NCBI RefSeq assembly: GCF_012396235.1 | Contig: NZ_JAAXPA010000003.1 | Location: 62,001 to 126,000 of the forward strand | DNA length: 64,000 bases | Direction: 5' to 3' | Source: Rhodococcus opacus | GTDB lineage: Bacteria > Actinomycetota > Actinomycetes > Mycobacteriales > Mycobacteriaceae | Part shown: in pieces, positions 8,906-16,449 of the stretch | How positions within the stretch are numbered: position 1 is the stretch's first letter | Layout: the number at the start of each line of letters is the position of its first letter | Made by a program: the position numbers and the translations under genes | Notes under the pieces: model-generated | What the model was told of the DNA's origin: nothing | Seen by the model: only the letters and a program-made list of their open reading frames with translations | The model's database searches: none

Positions 8906-10687
8906 CTACTTCGGCACGACGACCCCGACCGGGCCCGCGCCGATACACAGCGACAGGTCCGGGGTCAGGGTGCTCACCCGCACGCTCTGCCCGCCGCCGG
9001 TGAGTCGCACGAACACCGAATTCGGGCCGCGGTGCACCGGCACCCGCACCGGGCTGCCGACCTCCATGGCGACGGCGATCTCACCGTCCGCGGTGGCCAT
9101 GTAGTTCAGCTGCGCAGTCCACTCCCAGCCGGTCAGCGGTCCGTCCAGGGGAAGCGGGACGAAACTGCGCTGGTCGACCAGGTGCCCGCAGTCCGGAACC
9201 GGTCCGGGATCGATCGCGCGCACCCACGTGACCTGGGCGTCGACCACCGAACCCGCGTCGTCGATCATCCGGAGGTCGGGGGTGCTGTCGGAGAACTCGG
9301 GGCGGTCGCGCAGCGGGGCGAAGACCCGGCTCACCAGGTTGTTCGGGTACGCCACCGGCAACAGCACCCAGATGGACGCAGGCTGCTGGAGGATCGGCGC
9401 GTCATCCCGTTCGGCGAGCGACGCACGCGCGGTCGCGAGGTACGCGGTGGTCGGGTTCTCCTCCCAACTGCGGGTGAACGTGTACGTCGACCACAGGCTG
9501 CTCGCGACGAACGCGACCACGGCGGCGACGGACACCAGCGGCCGCACCCGGACCGGGTCGGCGCGTCGGCGGGGTGCACGGGCGATCACGGCGACGGCGA
9601 TCGCGAGGATCACCGCGGTGTCCGTGTAGTAGCGCAGCGTCTGCGCGAGTTCGTAGGTGGTGTCCGCGCCCCAGCGGGTGACGACCATCGCGGTCACCGA
9701 CAGCAGGAAATACGCGGCCGTGAGGACCCACACCCAGCCGATGCGGCGCTTCAACCGGACCGTCGCGACGACCGCCGCGACGAGGACCACCCAGCCGACC
9801 ACCTCCAGCGCCGTCGACGGGGAGGCCCACGGGGGACTCGGAATCCACCGATCCCACGTCCACGGCCCACCCACGAACGTGGGCAGCAGTCCGAGCGACG
9901 TGCCGTGGTGGAACAGTTCGAACGCGCGCGACGCACCCGCCCATTCCCACTGTGAGGCGACGGTGGAGAAGTAGAACGCCGCCCACACCGCGAGCACCGC
10001 CGCCGACGGGAGCCAGAGGGCCGCGCCTCGCCGCAGCGTCGACCGCACCGGCCGCTCCCGCTCGCCGACGTGCGCGAGCAGAGCCACGGTCGCGAACGCC
10101 GCGAACGGGACCACGACGGACTTCTCGAAGAACAGCAGCGACGCGATCAGCACGAGCGTGCCCGACACCGCGTACCGCCGCCGCCCGGTGCGGCACAGTT
10201 CGAGGGCGTCGCGCGCCACCCAGGCCAGCGCGATCTGCAGGGGCAGTGCGTTGAGTGCCGCCGCCCACCAGGCGAATGCCGGCACGGTCAGCGGGGAGAA
10301 CAGATAGATCGCCAGCGGAACGAGAAGGACGGGTCGTGGACCGAGGATCGTGCGAAGTAACCGGAAGACCGCATACGACGCGACCGCCTGCAACGCGATC
10401 ATCGTCAGCATCGGCAGGATCCACTGATACGGCGCCACCCGCGTCGCGATACCCGCCACCAGGAAGGCCCCGGGCATGAGATGACCGTCGTGGTCGTAGA
10501 GCAGCAGGTCGGCGGAGAGCAGCGGGAGGCTTCCACCGCGTCCGGCAAGGATCAGATCGTCCCAGTAGAAGTCGCTGCGGGCGGCCACCCACGTCCGCAC
10601 GAGAAGTTGCACCACGACGAGGGCGGCGGCCACCTGGAGGACACGGGCGGGCCCGAGGAGCCACCGCGATCCGACGTCGTCCGTCAT
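8906..10687 (-). CDS. Large polytopic membrane protein, GT-C glycosyltransferase-like
   Basis: A 593-residue membrane protein with about ten hydrophobic segments in the first 400 residues and a C-terminal extracytoplasmic domain of about 180 residues that looks beta-rich (GWEWTAQLNYMATADGEIAV). Near the N-terminus, after the first helix, FYWDDLILAGR places an Asp-Asp pair in the first outer loop, as in GT-C glycosyltransferases that use polyprenyl-phospho-sugar donors. That assignment is inference from topology; overall family membership is not recognised with certainty. It stands alone between convergent sppA-like and divergent Rv3843c-like genes. A role in glycosylating wall or exported components is plausible. 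Confidence 0.7.
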   Translation of the reverse strand: MTDDVGSRWLLGPARVLQVAAALVVVQLLVRTWVAARSDFYWDDLILAGRGGSLPLLSADLLLYDHDGHLMPGAFLVAGIATRVAPYQWILPMLTMIALQAVASYAVFRLLRTILGPRPVLLVPLAIYLFSPLTVPAFAWWAAALNALPLQIALAWVARDALELCRTGRRRYAVSGTLVLIASLLFFEKSVVVPFAAFATVALLAHVGERERPVRSTLRRGAALWLPSAAVLAVWAAFYFSTVASQWEWAGASRAFELFHHGTSLGLLPTFVGGPWTWDRWIPSPPWASPSTALEVVGWVVLVAAVVATVRLKRRIGWVWVLTAAYFLLSVTAMVVTRWGADTTYELAQTLRYYTDTAVILAIAVAVIARAPRRRADPVRVRPLVSVAAVVAFVASSLWSTYTFTRSWEENPTTAYLATARASLAERDDAPILQQPASIWVLLPVAYPNNLVSRVFAPLRDRPEFSDSTPDLRMIDDAGSVVDAQVTWVRAIDPGPVPDCGHLVDQRSFVPLPLDGPLTGWEWTAQLNYMATADGEIAVAMEVGSPVRVPVHRGPNSVFVRLTGGGQSVRVSTLTPDLSLCIGAGPVGVVVPK

Positions 10688-11143
10688 CGTTTTCCGAGAT
10701 TACAGATCGGGTGGAACCAAACCGCGCCGGGCCGCGTCAGATCAAGTGTCGGGACGTTTTCGCCCGGCACAGGTGGGGGAGACGACGGCCGGTCCGGAGT
10801 TCTCGGGTCGCTTCGCGGGCGATCCGAACTGGAGGGGTAATTCCGGGCCGAGCCGTCGGTCACCGAGTCCGATTGTTCACCGAGCTGCGATGTCAAGTTC
10901 ATCCACCGTTGTGGACCGTTCATCCGAAGCTGTCAACAATCGCGGATTCGCATGCGCTCTGACCTGTGTATGAGCACTACTCACACTGTCCATAACTGTG
11001 TATGAACCTGTGGAAACTGTGGATAACTCGGCATTTCGCGTGGTGCAGCTCACACATTCTCCCCAAAAAGGACGATTCGGTCGTGGGCTGCCCGCATTCG
11101 CGGGTCGTGACAGAATCGGCAATGTGAAGTGGGTGCGGAGGGC
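10688..11143. other. 456-bp intergenic region with DnaA-box-like cluster
   Basis: No supported gene lies between the divergent GT-C-like protein and the DUF4328 protein. The left half shows nothing recognisable. The right part (10965-11026) holds four same-strand DnaA-box-like nonamers, one of them perfect, and is more A/T-rich than its surroundings. It must contain promoters for both flanking genes. Confidence 0.6.
10965..11026 (+). promoter_or_regulatory. Cluster of DnaA-box-like nonamers
   Basis: TGTGTATGA at 10965-10973 and again at 10997-11005, TGTGGAAAC at 11009-11017 and TGTGGATAA at 11018-11026. The last is the exact complement of the classical DnaA box TTATCCACA; the others differ at two or more positions. 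All lie on one strand, the last three nearly back to back. None of the usual origin genes (dnaA, dnaN, recF, gyrB) is nearby, so this would be a regulatory or titration site rather than oriC. Confidence 0.35.
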
Positions 11144-12127
11144 ATGAGCGTCGTCGTTCAGGTGTGTGCGCGATGCGCGGCTCGGTGGCCGGTCCTCGGC
11201 TCCCCGGCGCAGTGGTGCCCGCGTTGCCACGGTGTGCTGCTCGCCCCCGTCCGCACCGACCAGCACCAGCCACCCGCGAGCCGGGGGTTCCGCTGGATCG
11301 CGCGATCCCCGCTGCGGAGGAGCGGTCTCGCGGCCGAGGCGCCGACGGCCGGCCCCACCCCGCACTACACCGAGATCCCCCGCTGGGGACTCCACGATCA
11401 CGTCGCATCACCCTCCGCGCGGCGCGACTGGCCGGAACTGCTCGCCGGCAAGGCGGCCACCTTCCTCACCCTCACCGCCGGTCTGTACGCGTTCGCCGTG
11501 ATCGCCGAATTGGGCCGATACGCCGTTCTCCTCCGCAACCGGACCCGGCTGATCGATCCCACCCTGCTCGCCGTGTCCGACATCGCGGTGTTCCTCGGCC
11601 AGGCCGGCGGGATGCTCCTCGCACTGCTGTCGGGCATCGGCGGAGTGTGCTGGTTGCTGCGGATGCGTCGCCGCACGTTCGCCCGGGCCAAGACGTCCGA
11701 CCCGCGGACCCCCACCGAGGTGATCGTCGGCTGCGCGGTGCCGGGCCTGAACCTGGTGATGCCGGGTGTGTACCTGCTCGAGGTGATCCGCCGCGACCCC
11801 CGCGCGGTCCTGCTGGTCCGTGCCTGGTGGAGCCTGTGGGTCTTCGGCGCGGTGCTCGTCGTCTTCAATTGGTTCTGGCGGTCCAGGCCGGGACTGCAGG
11901 CCATGGCAGACGGTGTCCTGCTGGCCGCCTTCACGGCGCTGGTCGCCTCCGCGACCGCCGTACTCGCACTGATGGTGCTCCGACGGCTCGAGGGCCGGAC
12001 GCTGAAGGGGGCGAAGGAACCCGTCACCCGCTGGGTGATCGCCACCGGTCCGCCGCCGCAGACGGACGCGGAGAAGGCTGCGGAGAAGACATCCGAGGCC
12101 AGCGACCGGGAAGCCGTCGCGTCGTGA
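11144..12127 (+). CDS. Zinc-ribbon DUF4328 membrane protein (Rv3843c-like)
   Basis: A 327-residue protein. The N-terminal 35 residues hold two CxxC pairs (VCARC and WCPRC), a likely zinc ribbon. About five to six membrane helices follow (first around residue 100, TFLTLTAGLYAFAVIAEL), with a charged C-terminal tail. The organisation matches actinobacterial DUF4328 proteins and the position immediately before glpQ1 matches M. tuberculosis Rv3843c. The start is uncertain: an in-frame GTG at 11129 would add five residues. The stop overlaps the GTG start of the glpQ gene in GTGA, so the two are translationally coupled. Function unknown. Confidence 0.8.
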   Translation: MSVVVQVCARCAARWPVLGSPAQWCPRCHGVLLAPVRTDQHQPPASRGFRWIARSPLRRSGLAAEAPTAGPTPHYTEIPRWGLHDHVASPSARRDWPELLAGKAATFLTLTAGLYAFAVIAELGRYAVLLRNRTRLIDPTLLAVSDIAVFLGQAGGMLLALLSGIGGVCWLLRMRRRTFARAKTSDPRTPTEVIVGCAVPGLNLVMPGVYLLEVIRRDPRAVLLVRAWWSLWVFGAVLVVFNWFWRSRPGLQAMADGVLLAAFTALVASATAVLALMVLRRLEGRTLKGAKEPVTRWVIATGPPPQTDAEKAAEKTSEASDREAVAS

Positions 12128-12888
12128 GCCCCGACCGGCGCGGCCCCCTGGTGGTGGCGCACCGCGGTGCATCCGCGGCCATGCCGGAACACACGCTCGC
12201 CGCGTACGAGCTGGCGCTGGAAGAGGGCGCGGACGGGCTCGAATGCGACGTGCGGCTCACCCGCGACGGCCACCTCGTGTGCGTGCACGACCGCACCGTC
12301 GACCGGACGTCCACCGGAACCGGCGTCGTCAGCGAGATGACCCTCGAGGAGCTGGCGGAGTTCAACTACGGCACGGAAGACGAACCCGCCGAACTCCTCG
12401 AACTGAGCGCGCTGATCGCGCTCACCCTGGACTGGTCGGCGCGCCCGGTGAAACTCTTCATCGAAACCAAGCATCCCGTGCGGTTCGGTGGCCTGGTCGA
12501 GAGCAAGGTGCTCGCCGAACTTCAACGCTTCGGCATCGCCGCACCGCCGTCCGCCGACCACTCCCGCGCCGTCGTGATGTCGTTCTCCGCCGGAGCGGTG
12601 TGGCGGATCCGCCGGTCGGCGCCGATGCTCCCGACCGTGCTGCTCGGCGAATCCGCCCGGTACCTCGGCGGGGGAGCCGCGACCACCGTTGGCGCCACCG
12701 CGGTCGGTCCGTCGGTGAAGACGCTGCACGAACACCCGGACATGGTCGACAAGGCCGCTGCCGCGGGGCGCGCGACGTACTGCTGGACCGTCGACAACCG
12801 CAGCGACGTCGAACTGTGCCGCGAACTCGGGGTCAGCTGGGTGGCCACCAACCACCCCGGCCGCACCAAGAAGTGGCTGGCGTCCTGA
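12124..12888 (+). CDS. glpQ1: Glycerophosphodiester phosphodiesterase
   Basis: Hydrolyses glycerophosphodiesters to glycerol-3-phosphate and an alcohol. The 254-residue TIM-barrel protein shows the GDPD signature: VVAHRGASAAMPEHTLAAY (catalytic His and Arg), the metal-binding GLECDVRLTRDGHLVCVHD, FIETKHP and the C-terminal TVDNRSD and GVSWVATNHP. There is no signal peptide, so it is cytosolic. The GTG start at 12124 overlaps the preceding stop by 4 bp, and the order matches M. tuberculosis Rv3843c-glpQ1 (Rv3842c). Confidence 0.93.
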   Translation: MSPDRRGPLVVAHRGASAAMPEHTLAAYELALEEGADGLECDVRLTRDGHLVCVHDRTVDRTSTGTGVVSEMTLEELAEFNYGTEDEPAELLELSALIALTLDWSARPVKLFIETKHPVRFGGLVESKVLAELQRFGIAAPPSADHSRAVVMSFSAGAVWRIRRSAPMLPTVLLGESARYLGGGAATTVGATAVGPSVKTLHEHPDMVDKAAAAGRATYCWTVDNRSDVELCRELGVSWVATNHPGRTKKWLAS

Positions 12889-12921
12889 CCGGACCGGCGT
12901 CGGCGTGTAGGTTTTGGCGTC

Positions 12922-13836
12922 GTGGCAAAGAAGAGCAAGAGAAACAGTGGTCCAAAGCCCGGTAGTGCCCGCGCCGAGAAGCTCGCGCAGCGGCAGGCGG
13001 AACGGGAGAGCGCCGCAGCGGCCGTGACCCGGCCGTTCGAAGGCCTCGCCGCCGAATGCGATCTGGTGGCGCTGCGCGAGTTCGTCCCGTCGGCGACCGC
13101 CCCGCTGCCCGTCAAAGAATCGTCCCGTCCGGTGACGCTCGCGACCGTGCTGCCCGGTGCCGTCGCGGCGCTGGTGCGCGACGAGGGTGACAGTGCCACC
13201 GGGTTCGTCGGTGTGCAGGTCCAGGCGCATTCCGCGGATCTCGGCGCCGATCTGGCCGCGTCCGTCGCCTGGGTCCGTGACGCCGCAGCCGGCGAATCGC
13301 TGGCCTCCGCCAACCCTGGATCCGACACCCCGGCACTGGCCGACGTGATCGACGCGGACGCACCTCTCGACATCACCGTGCACCAGGATTTCAACTGGTG
13401 GATCCCCGAAGGAGTGGAGCCGGCCCCCGAGGTCGCGACCACCGTGCAGCACGCGAATGCGGCGATCATGCCGTCCGCGCGAGTCGAGGCCGAAGGCGTC
13501 GTCGCGGCGTGGTGGGTCGATGCGGGCGAGAAGGCGCACATCCGCTGGGTGCGCCCGGAGAACGAGGACGATCTGATGCTGGCCCTGGCGCGCGTGCACG
13601 CGACCGGCGGCCTGCACCTCGGTGAGGGCTCGCGCTACGCCGGGTCGTTCCGGACGCACGGTCTGCTGGTCCCGGTGTTCGACCTGGACCGCGAAAAGCA
13701 CGCGAACGAGTGGGCCGCCGCCACCGTCGAACTCGGTCAGCGACTGGCCGAAGCACTCGCCGTCGACGCGCCGCTCACCACCGAGGAGCGACGCGCCCGC
13801 GACGGACTGCGTGGCCGTCAGGTCACGTTGCGTTAG
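12922..13836 (+). CDS. DUF5926 family protein
   Basis: A 304-residue soluble protein beginning with a lysine-rich tail (MAKKSKRNSGPKPGSARA) followed by a charged helix and a globular acidic body. The DUF5926 pattern is visible in FEGLAAECDLVALREFVPSATAPL and in HQDFNWWIPEG. Function is unknown. The gene starts with GTG 33 bp after glpQ1 and is probably co-transcribed with it. It ends in front of a tight pair of hairpins facing the convergent ferritin gene. Confidence 0.85.
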   Translation: MAKKSKRNSGPKPGSARAEKLAQRQAERESAAAAVTRPFEGLAAECDLVALREFVPSATAPLPVKESSRPVTLATVLPGAVAALVRDEGDSATGFVGVQVQAHSADLGADLAASVAWVRDAAAGESLASANPGSDTPALADVIDADAPLDITVHQDFNWWIPEGVEPAPEVATTVQHANAAIMPSARVEAEGVVAAWWVDAGEKAHIRWVRPENEDDLMLALARVHATGGLHLGEGSRYAGSFRTHGLLVPVFDLDREKHANEWAAATVELGQRLAEALAVDAPLTTEERRARDGLRGRQVTLR

Positions 13837-13849
13837 GCCCTTCGGGCTC

Positions 13850-13889
13850 GTGGGTGGTTGAGGAGTACAGAGACTCGTCAACCACTCAC
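13850..13889. terminator. Bidirectional hairpin between DUF5926 gene and bfrB
   Basis: Arms GTGGGTGGTTGA (13850-13861) and TCAACCACTCAC (13878-13889) pair with a single G-T wobble. It lies between convergent stops and is preceded by a small GCCC-TTC-GGGC hairpin. No T-run follows, as is usual in high-GC actinobacteria. Confidence 0.7.
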
Positions 13890-13890
13890 G

Positions 13891-13905
13891 GGCGGCGGAG
13901 CCGCC
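13891..13905. terminator. Short GC hairpin at the 3' end of bfrB
   Basis: GGCGGC-GGA-GCCGCC, a perfect 6-bp stem with a 3-base loop, ends on the first base of the bfrB stop codon. It stacks directly beside the larger hairpin and probably helps terminate both convergent transcripts. Confidence 0.5.
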
Positions 13906-14450
13906 TAGATGGAACCGCCCGCTGCGTGCGGTGCCCCGGACGTGTCTGCGGGGCCGCTCATCTCGCGTGCGACGAACTCCTCCAGGTCGAACAGGTTGCT
14001 GCCCGCGCGGTCGGCGATGGTCAGCAGCGTCGTCATGCTGGCGACCTCTTCGACCTGCTCCTTGAGGAACCATTGCATGAACTGCTCGCCGAGGTAGTCG
14101 CCCTCTTCGCGGGCGGTGCTCGCCAATTGCACGATCTGCTCGGTAACCGTCTGCTCCTGCGTCAGGGCGAGGGCGATCGGCTCGCGTGCGTTCTCGAACT
14201 GGCCCTTCGCCGCGTCGACACCCGACAGTTCCACGGAGATGTCGCGGTCGAGGAAGTACTGGACGATCATCATGGCGTGGTTGCGCTCTTCGACGGCCTG
14301 CTTGTAAAAGTGCTTGGCCAACTGCGGCAGGTCCGCATTGTCGAAATAGATGGCAGTCGCGATGTACTGGTGTGACGCGTTGAATTCGTTGCGAATCTGA
14401 TCGTGGAGCAGAGCGTGGAATTTCGTCTTGTGCGCGTCAGTGGAAGTCAT
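13905..14450 (-). CDS. bfrB: Ferritin (BfrB type)
   Basis: Non-haem ferritin of 181 residues, storing iron as a ferric mineral in a 24-mer shell. Ferroxidase residues are visible in the four-helix bundle: Glu in RNEFNASHQY, EERNH (ExxH), and QWFLKEQVEEV. The C-terminal VAREM tail resembles mycobacterial BfrB. The start MTSTDAHKTKFHALL at 14450 is chosen over a longer open frame to 14531 because the ferritin fold begins there. The upstream region has three evenly spaced IdeR-type half-sites. Next to a DUF5926 gene and glpQ1 it matches the M. tuberculosis bfrB (Rv3841) position. A second ferritin gene lies 1.4 kb further on. Confidence 0.93.
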   Translation of the reverse strand: MTSTDAHKTKFHALLHDQIRNEFNASHQYIATAIYFDNADLPQLAKHFYKQAVEERNHAMMIVQYFLDRDISVELSGVDAAKGQFENAREPIALALTQEQTVTEQIVQLASTAREEGDYLGEQFMQWFLKEQVEEVASMTTLLTIADRAGSNLFDLEEFVAREMSGPADTSGAPHAAGGSI

Positions 14451-14486
14451 GAAATGGATAATATCGCTGGTCAGAGCGGGTGTCAT

Positions 14487-14572
14487 CCAAGTTGGACCTA
14501 ATTTTGGAAAGCTTGCCCAAACTAAAGTCAACCTAATTTCGGCACCATTCTGATGTCATTTTCCTAACCTGA
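14487..14572. promoter_or_regulatory. Tandem IdeR-type iron-box array upstream of bfrB
   Basis: Half-sites ACCTAA (14496-14501), ACCTAA (14531-14536) and ACCTGA (14567-14572) occur in one orientation at 35- and 36-bp steps. The last sits in a 19-mer (14554-14572) that agrees with the IdeR consensus TTAGGTTAGGCTAACCTAA at 11 to 12 positions depending on strand. In M. tuberculosis bfrB is activated by IdeR bound at tandem upstream sites; the same logic is inferred here. Confidence 0.6.
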
Positions 14573-14673
14573 GCTGGCGGCGGATCCTCGACGGGAACGC
14601 GGCAAACCACGTCGGCGGGGCCTCGCCCGTGTATAAAATTCACAGCGTTCCGACGGTGCGGAGGGGCAGGCAC

Positions 14674-15864
14674 ATGTTGAGACGATCCGGTGCGTGGCTA
14701 GCGTTGATTCTCGGTGCCCTTTTCCTGGGGGCGGCGATTCCGGCCCCGGCGCAGGCCGAACCGTTGTATCCGTGGCCGGATCCCGACCCCTTCTACCTCG
14801 CTCCGGCCGACCTCGGGGTCCTTCGTCCAGGCGACGTCGTGCGGACGCGCCGGATCGACACCTGGATGTACGCGAACTCGGACGGGTGGCAGATCGCGTT
14901 CCGGTCGACGAATTCGACGGGACATCCGATCCTGGCCGTCACCACGGTTCTGCTTCCCCGCGGTGTCGCGAATCCTCCGCTCGTGTCGTATCAGGCCATC
15001 GTGAATTCGCTCGGAACCAAGTGCGCCCCGTCGCGGTCGTTGTTCAATCTGGAACTGCAGGAGTCGCCGGGCCTGTATCTGGGTCTGCAACGCGGCTGGG
15101 CGGTCTCGGTGCCCGACCATCTCGGCCCGACCGGCGCCTACGGTGCCGCGAAACTCGGCGGCATGATCACCCTCGACAGTGTCCGGGCGGTGCAGCGGGT
15201 GGCCGAACTGGGGTTGTCGCACAGCCCCATAGCGCTGGCCGGGTATTCGGGTGGGGGAATGGCCAGCGCGTGGGCCGCGGCGCTGGCCCCGAGTTATGCG
15301 CCGGAGTTGAAACTCGACGCGGTGGTGGCGGGTGGGATTCCCGCGGACCTCGAGCAGATGGCCCAGGGCCTGGGATTCAATCCGCACCCGGGGTTCGGGC
15401 TCGCTTTCGCTGCCGCGATCGGCTTGGAACGGGAATACCCGGAACAGCTACCGATTTCGTCGCAGCTGAACGCGACCGGACTGTGGCTGCGCGAGTGGAT
15501 GTCGAACGAATGCCGCCGGTTCCTCCTGTTTCACGGCGCCTTTCGCAGCGCCGGACAGCTGGCCGCGTCGACCAGCCTCATGGCGAGTTCGGGCGCGCAT
15601 CAGGTGTTGCGCGACAACAGTCTGCGGTACTTCGACGGTGTCCCGACCGCGCCCCTCTACCTGTGGCACGGCACCCTCGACGGGCTGACACCGTTCGATT
15701 CGGTTGCCGAGACCGCGCACCGCTATTGCGCTGCCGGCGCCAGACTGACGTTCGTCCCGTACGAGATATCCGAGCACATGACGACGGCAGTGGTGGGCTT
15801 TCCGGACGCGTACGAATACGTGGCCGCGCGGTTCCGCGGCGAACCGGCGCCCACCCGCTGCTGA
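14674..15864 (+). CDS. Secreted lipase (LIP/secretory lipase family)
   Basis: Predicted exported alpha/beta hydrolase of 396 residues. A signal peptide (MLRRSGAWLALILGALFLGA, cleavage after AQA near residue 28) precedes the mature start EPLYPWPDPDPFY. The nucleophile elbow is GYSGGG; the Asp and His are likely in LYLWHGTLDGLTPFDS and YEISEHMTT. The pattern fits the secretory lipase family (LIP), which in actinobacteria cleaves triacylglycerols or esters outside the cell. The ATG at 14674 has GGAGG nine bases upstream; an in-frame upstream codon at 14629 lacks a ribosome site and would bury the signal peptide. It sits between two ferritin genes and shares its upstream region with the iron-box array of bfrB. 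Confidence 0.88.
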   Translation: MLRRSGAWLALILGALFLGAAIPAPAQAEPLYPWPDPDPFYLAPADLGVLRPGDVVRTRRIDTWMYANSDGWQIAFRSTNSTGHPILAVTTVLLPRGVANPPLVSYQAIVNSLGTKCAPSRSLFNLELQESPGLYLGLQRGWAVSVPDHLGPTGAYGAAKLGGMITLDSVRAVQRVAELGLSHSPIALAGYSGGGMASAWAAALAPSYAPELKLDAVVAGGIPADLEQMAQGLGFNPHPGFGLAFAAAIGLEREYPEQLPISSQLNATGLWLREWMSNECRRFLLFHGAFRSAGQLAASTSLMASSGAHQVLRDNSLRYFDGVPTAPLYLWHGTLDGLTPFDSVAETAHRYCAAGARLTFVPYEISEHMTTAVVGFPDAYEYVAARFRGEPAPTRC

Positions 15865-15874
15865 CCCGGAAGGG

Positions 15875-16426
15875 TCAGACCCCGCCGCCCGCCCTCTTCG
15901 GCGCACCCGGCCGGACCGGCGAGTTCCCGCTCATCTCGCGGGCGATGAAATCTTCGATGTCGAACAGGTTGTCGCCGGCGCGTTCGACGATCGTGAGCAG
16001 GGTGTGCATGCTCGCGACCTCCTCGACCTGTTCCTCCAGGAACCACTGGATGAACCGCTCGCCGAGGTAGTCGCCGGTGTCGCGGGCCGTTCGGGCGAGC
16101 TTGGTGATCTGTTCCGTGACGACGCGTTCCCGTTCCACCGCCAGGGCGACGGGGGCGCGCACCGAATCGAAATCGGTGACTACGTCGTCGATGCCGGGGA
16201 CGGTCACGTGGAGGTTGTTGTCGATCAGGTACTGGATCATCATCAGCGCGTGGCCACGCTCCTCGGCGGCCTGCGAATAGAACCGGCGAGCCAGTTGCGG
16301 GAGATCGTGCGAGTCGAAATAGACGGCTACCGCGATGTACTGCTGGGACGCGGTGAACTCGTTGCGGATCTGCTGCAGCAGGAGGGCGTGGAACTCGGTG
16401 GGGGTCTTCGTCGCCGATTGAGACAT
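15875..16426 (-). CDS. Second ferritin (BfrB paralogue)
   Basis: Non-haem ferritin of 183 residues, clearly paralogous to the BfrB at 13905-14450: both share IRNEF-AS-QYIA, EER-HA, GDYLGE, QWFL-EQVEEVASM and FIAREMSG or close forms. The ferroxidase ligands are kept. The start MSQSATKTPTEFHALL at 16426 is chosen by alignment with the paralogue, although the frame stays open far upstream. No iron box like those at bfrB is visible before this gene; it lies 23 bp downstream of the LCP gene stop and may be read from that transcript. The two ferritin genes bracket the secreted lipase, suggesting duplication with later insertion or drift. Confidence 0.9.
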   Translation of the reverse strand: MSQSATKTPTEFHALLLQQIRNEFTASQQYIAVAVYFDSHDLPQLARRFYSQAAEERGHALMMIQYLIDNNLHVTVPGIDDVVTDFDSVRAPVALAVERERVVTEQITKLARTARDTGDYLGERFIQWFLEEQVEEVASMHTLLTIVERAGDNLFDIEDFIAREMSGNSPVRPGAPKRAGGGV

Positions 16427-16449
16427 GGGTGTCAGTTTACGGGCGTCGG

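Noticed and set aside
10688..11143. Replication origin
   Set aside because: DnaA-box-like words are present, but dnaA, dnaN, recF, gyrB and rpmH are absent and only one box is perfect.
11398..14073. 891-codon minus-strand frame across glpQ1 and the DUF5926 gene
   Set aside because: It overlaps two well-supported genes on the other strand and encodes low-complexity Arg/Gly/His sequence without domains.
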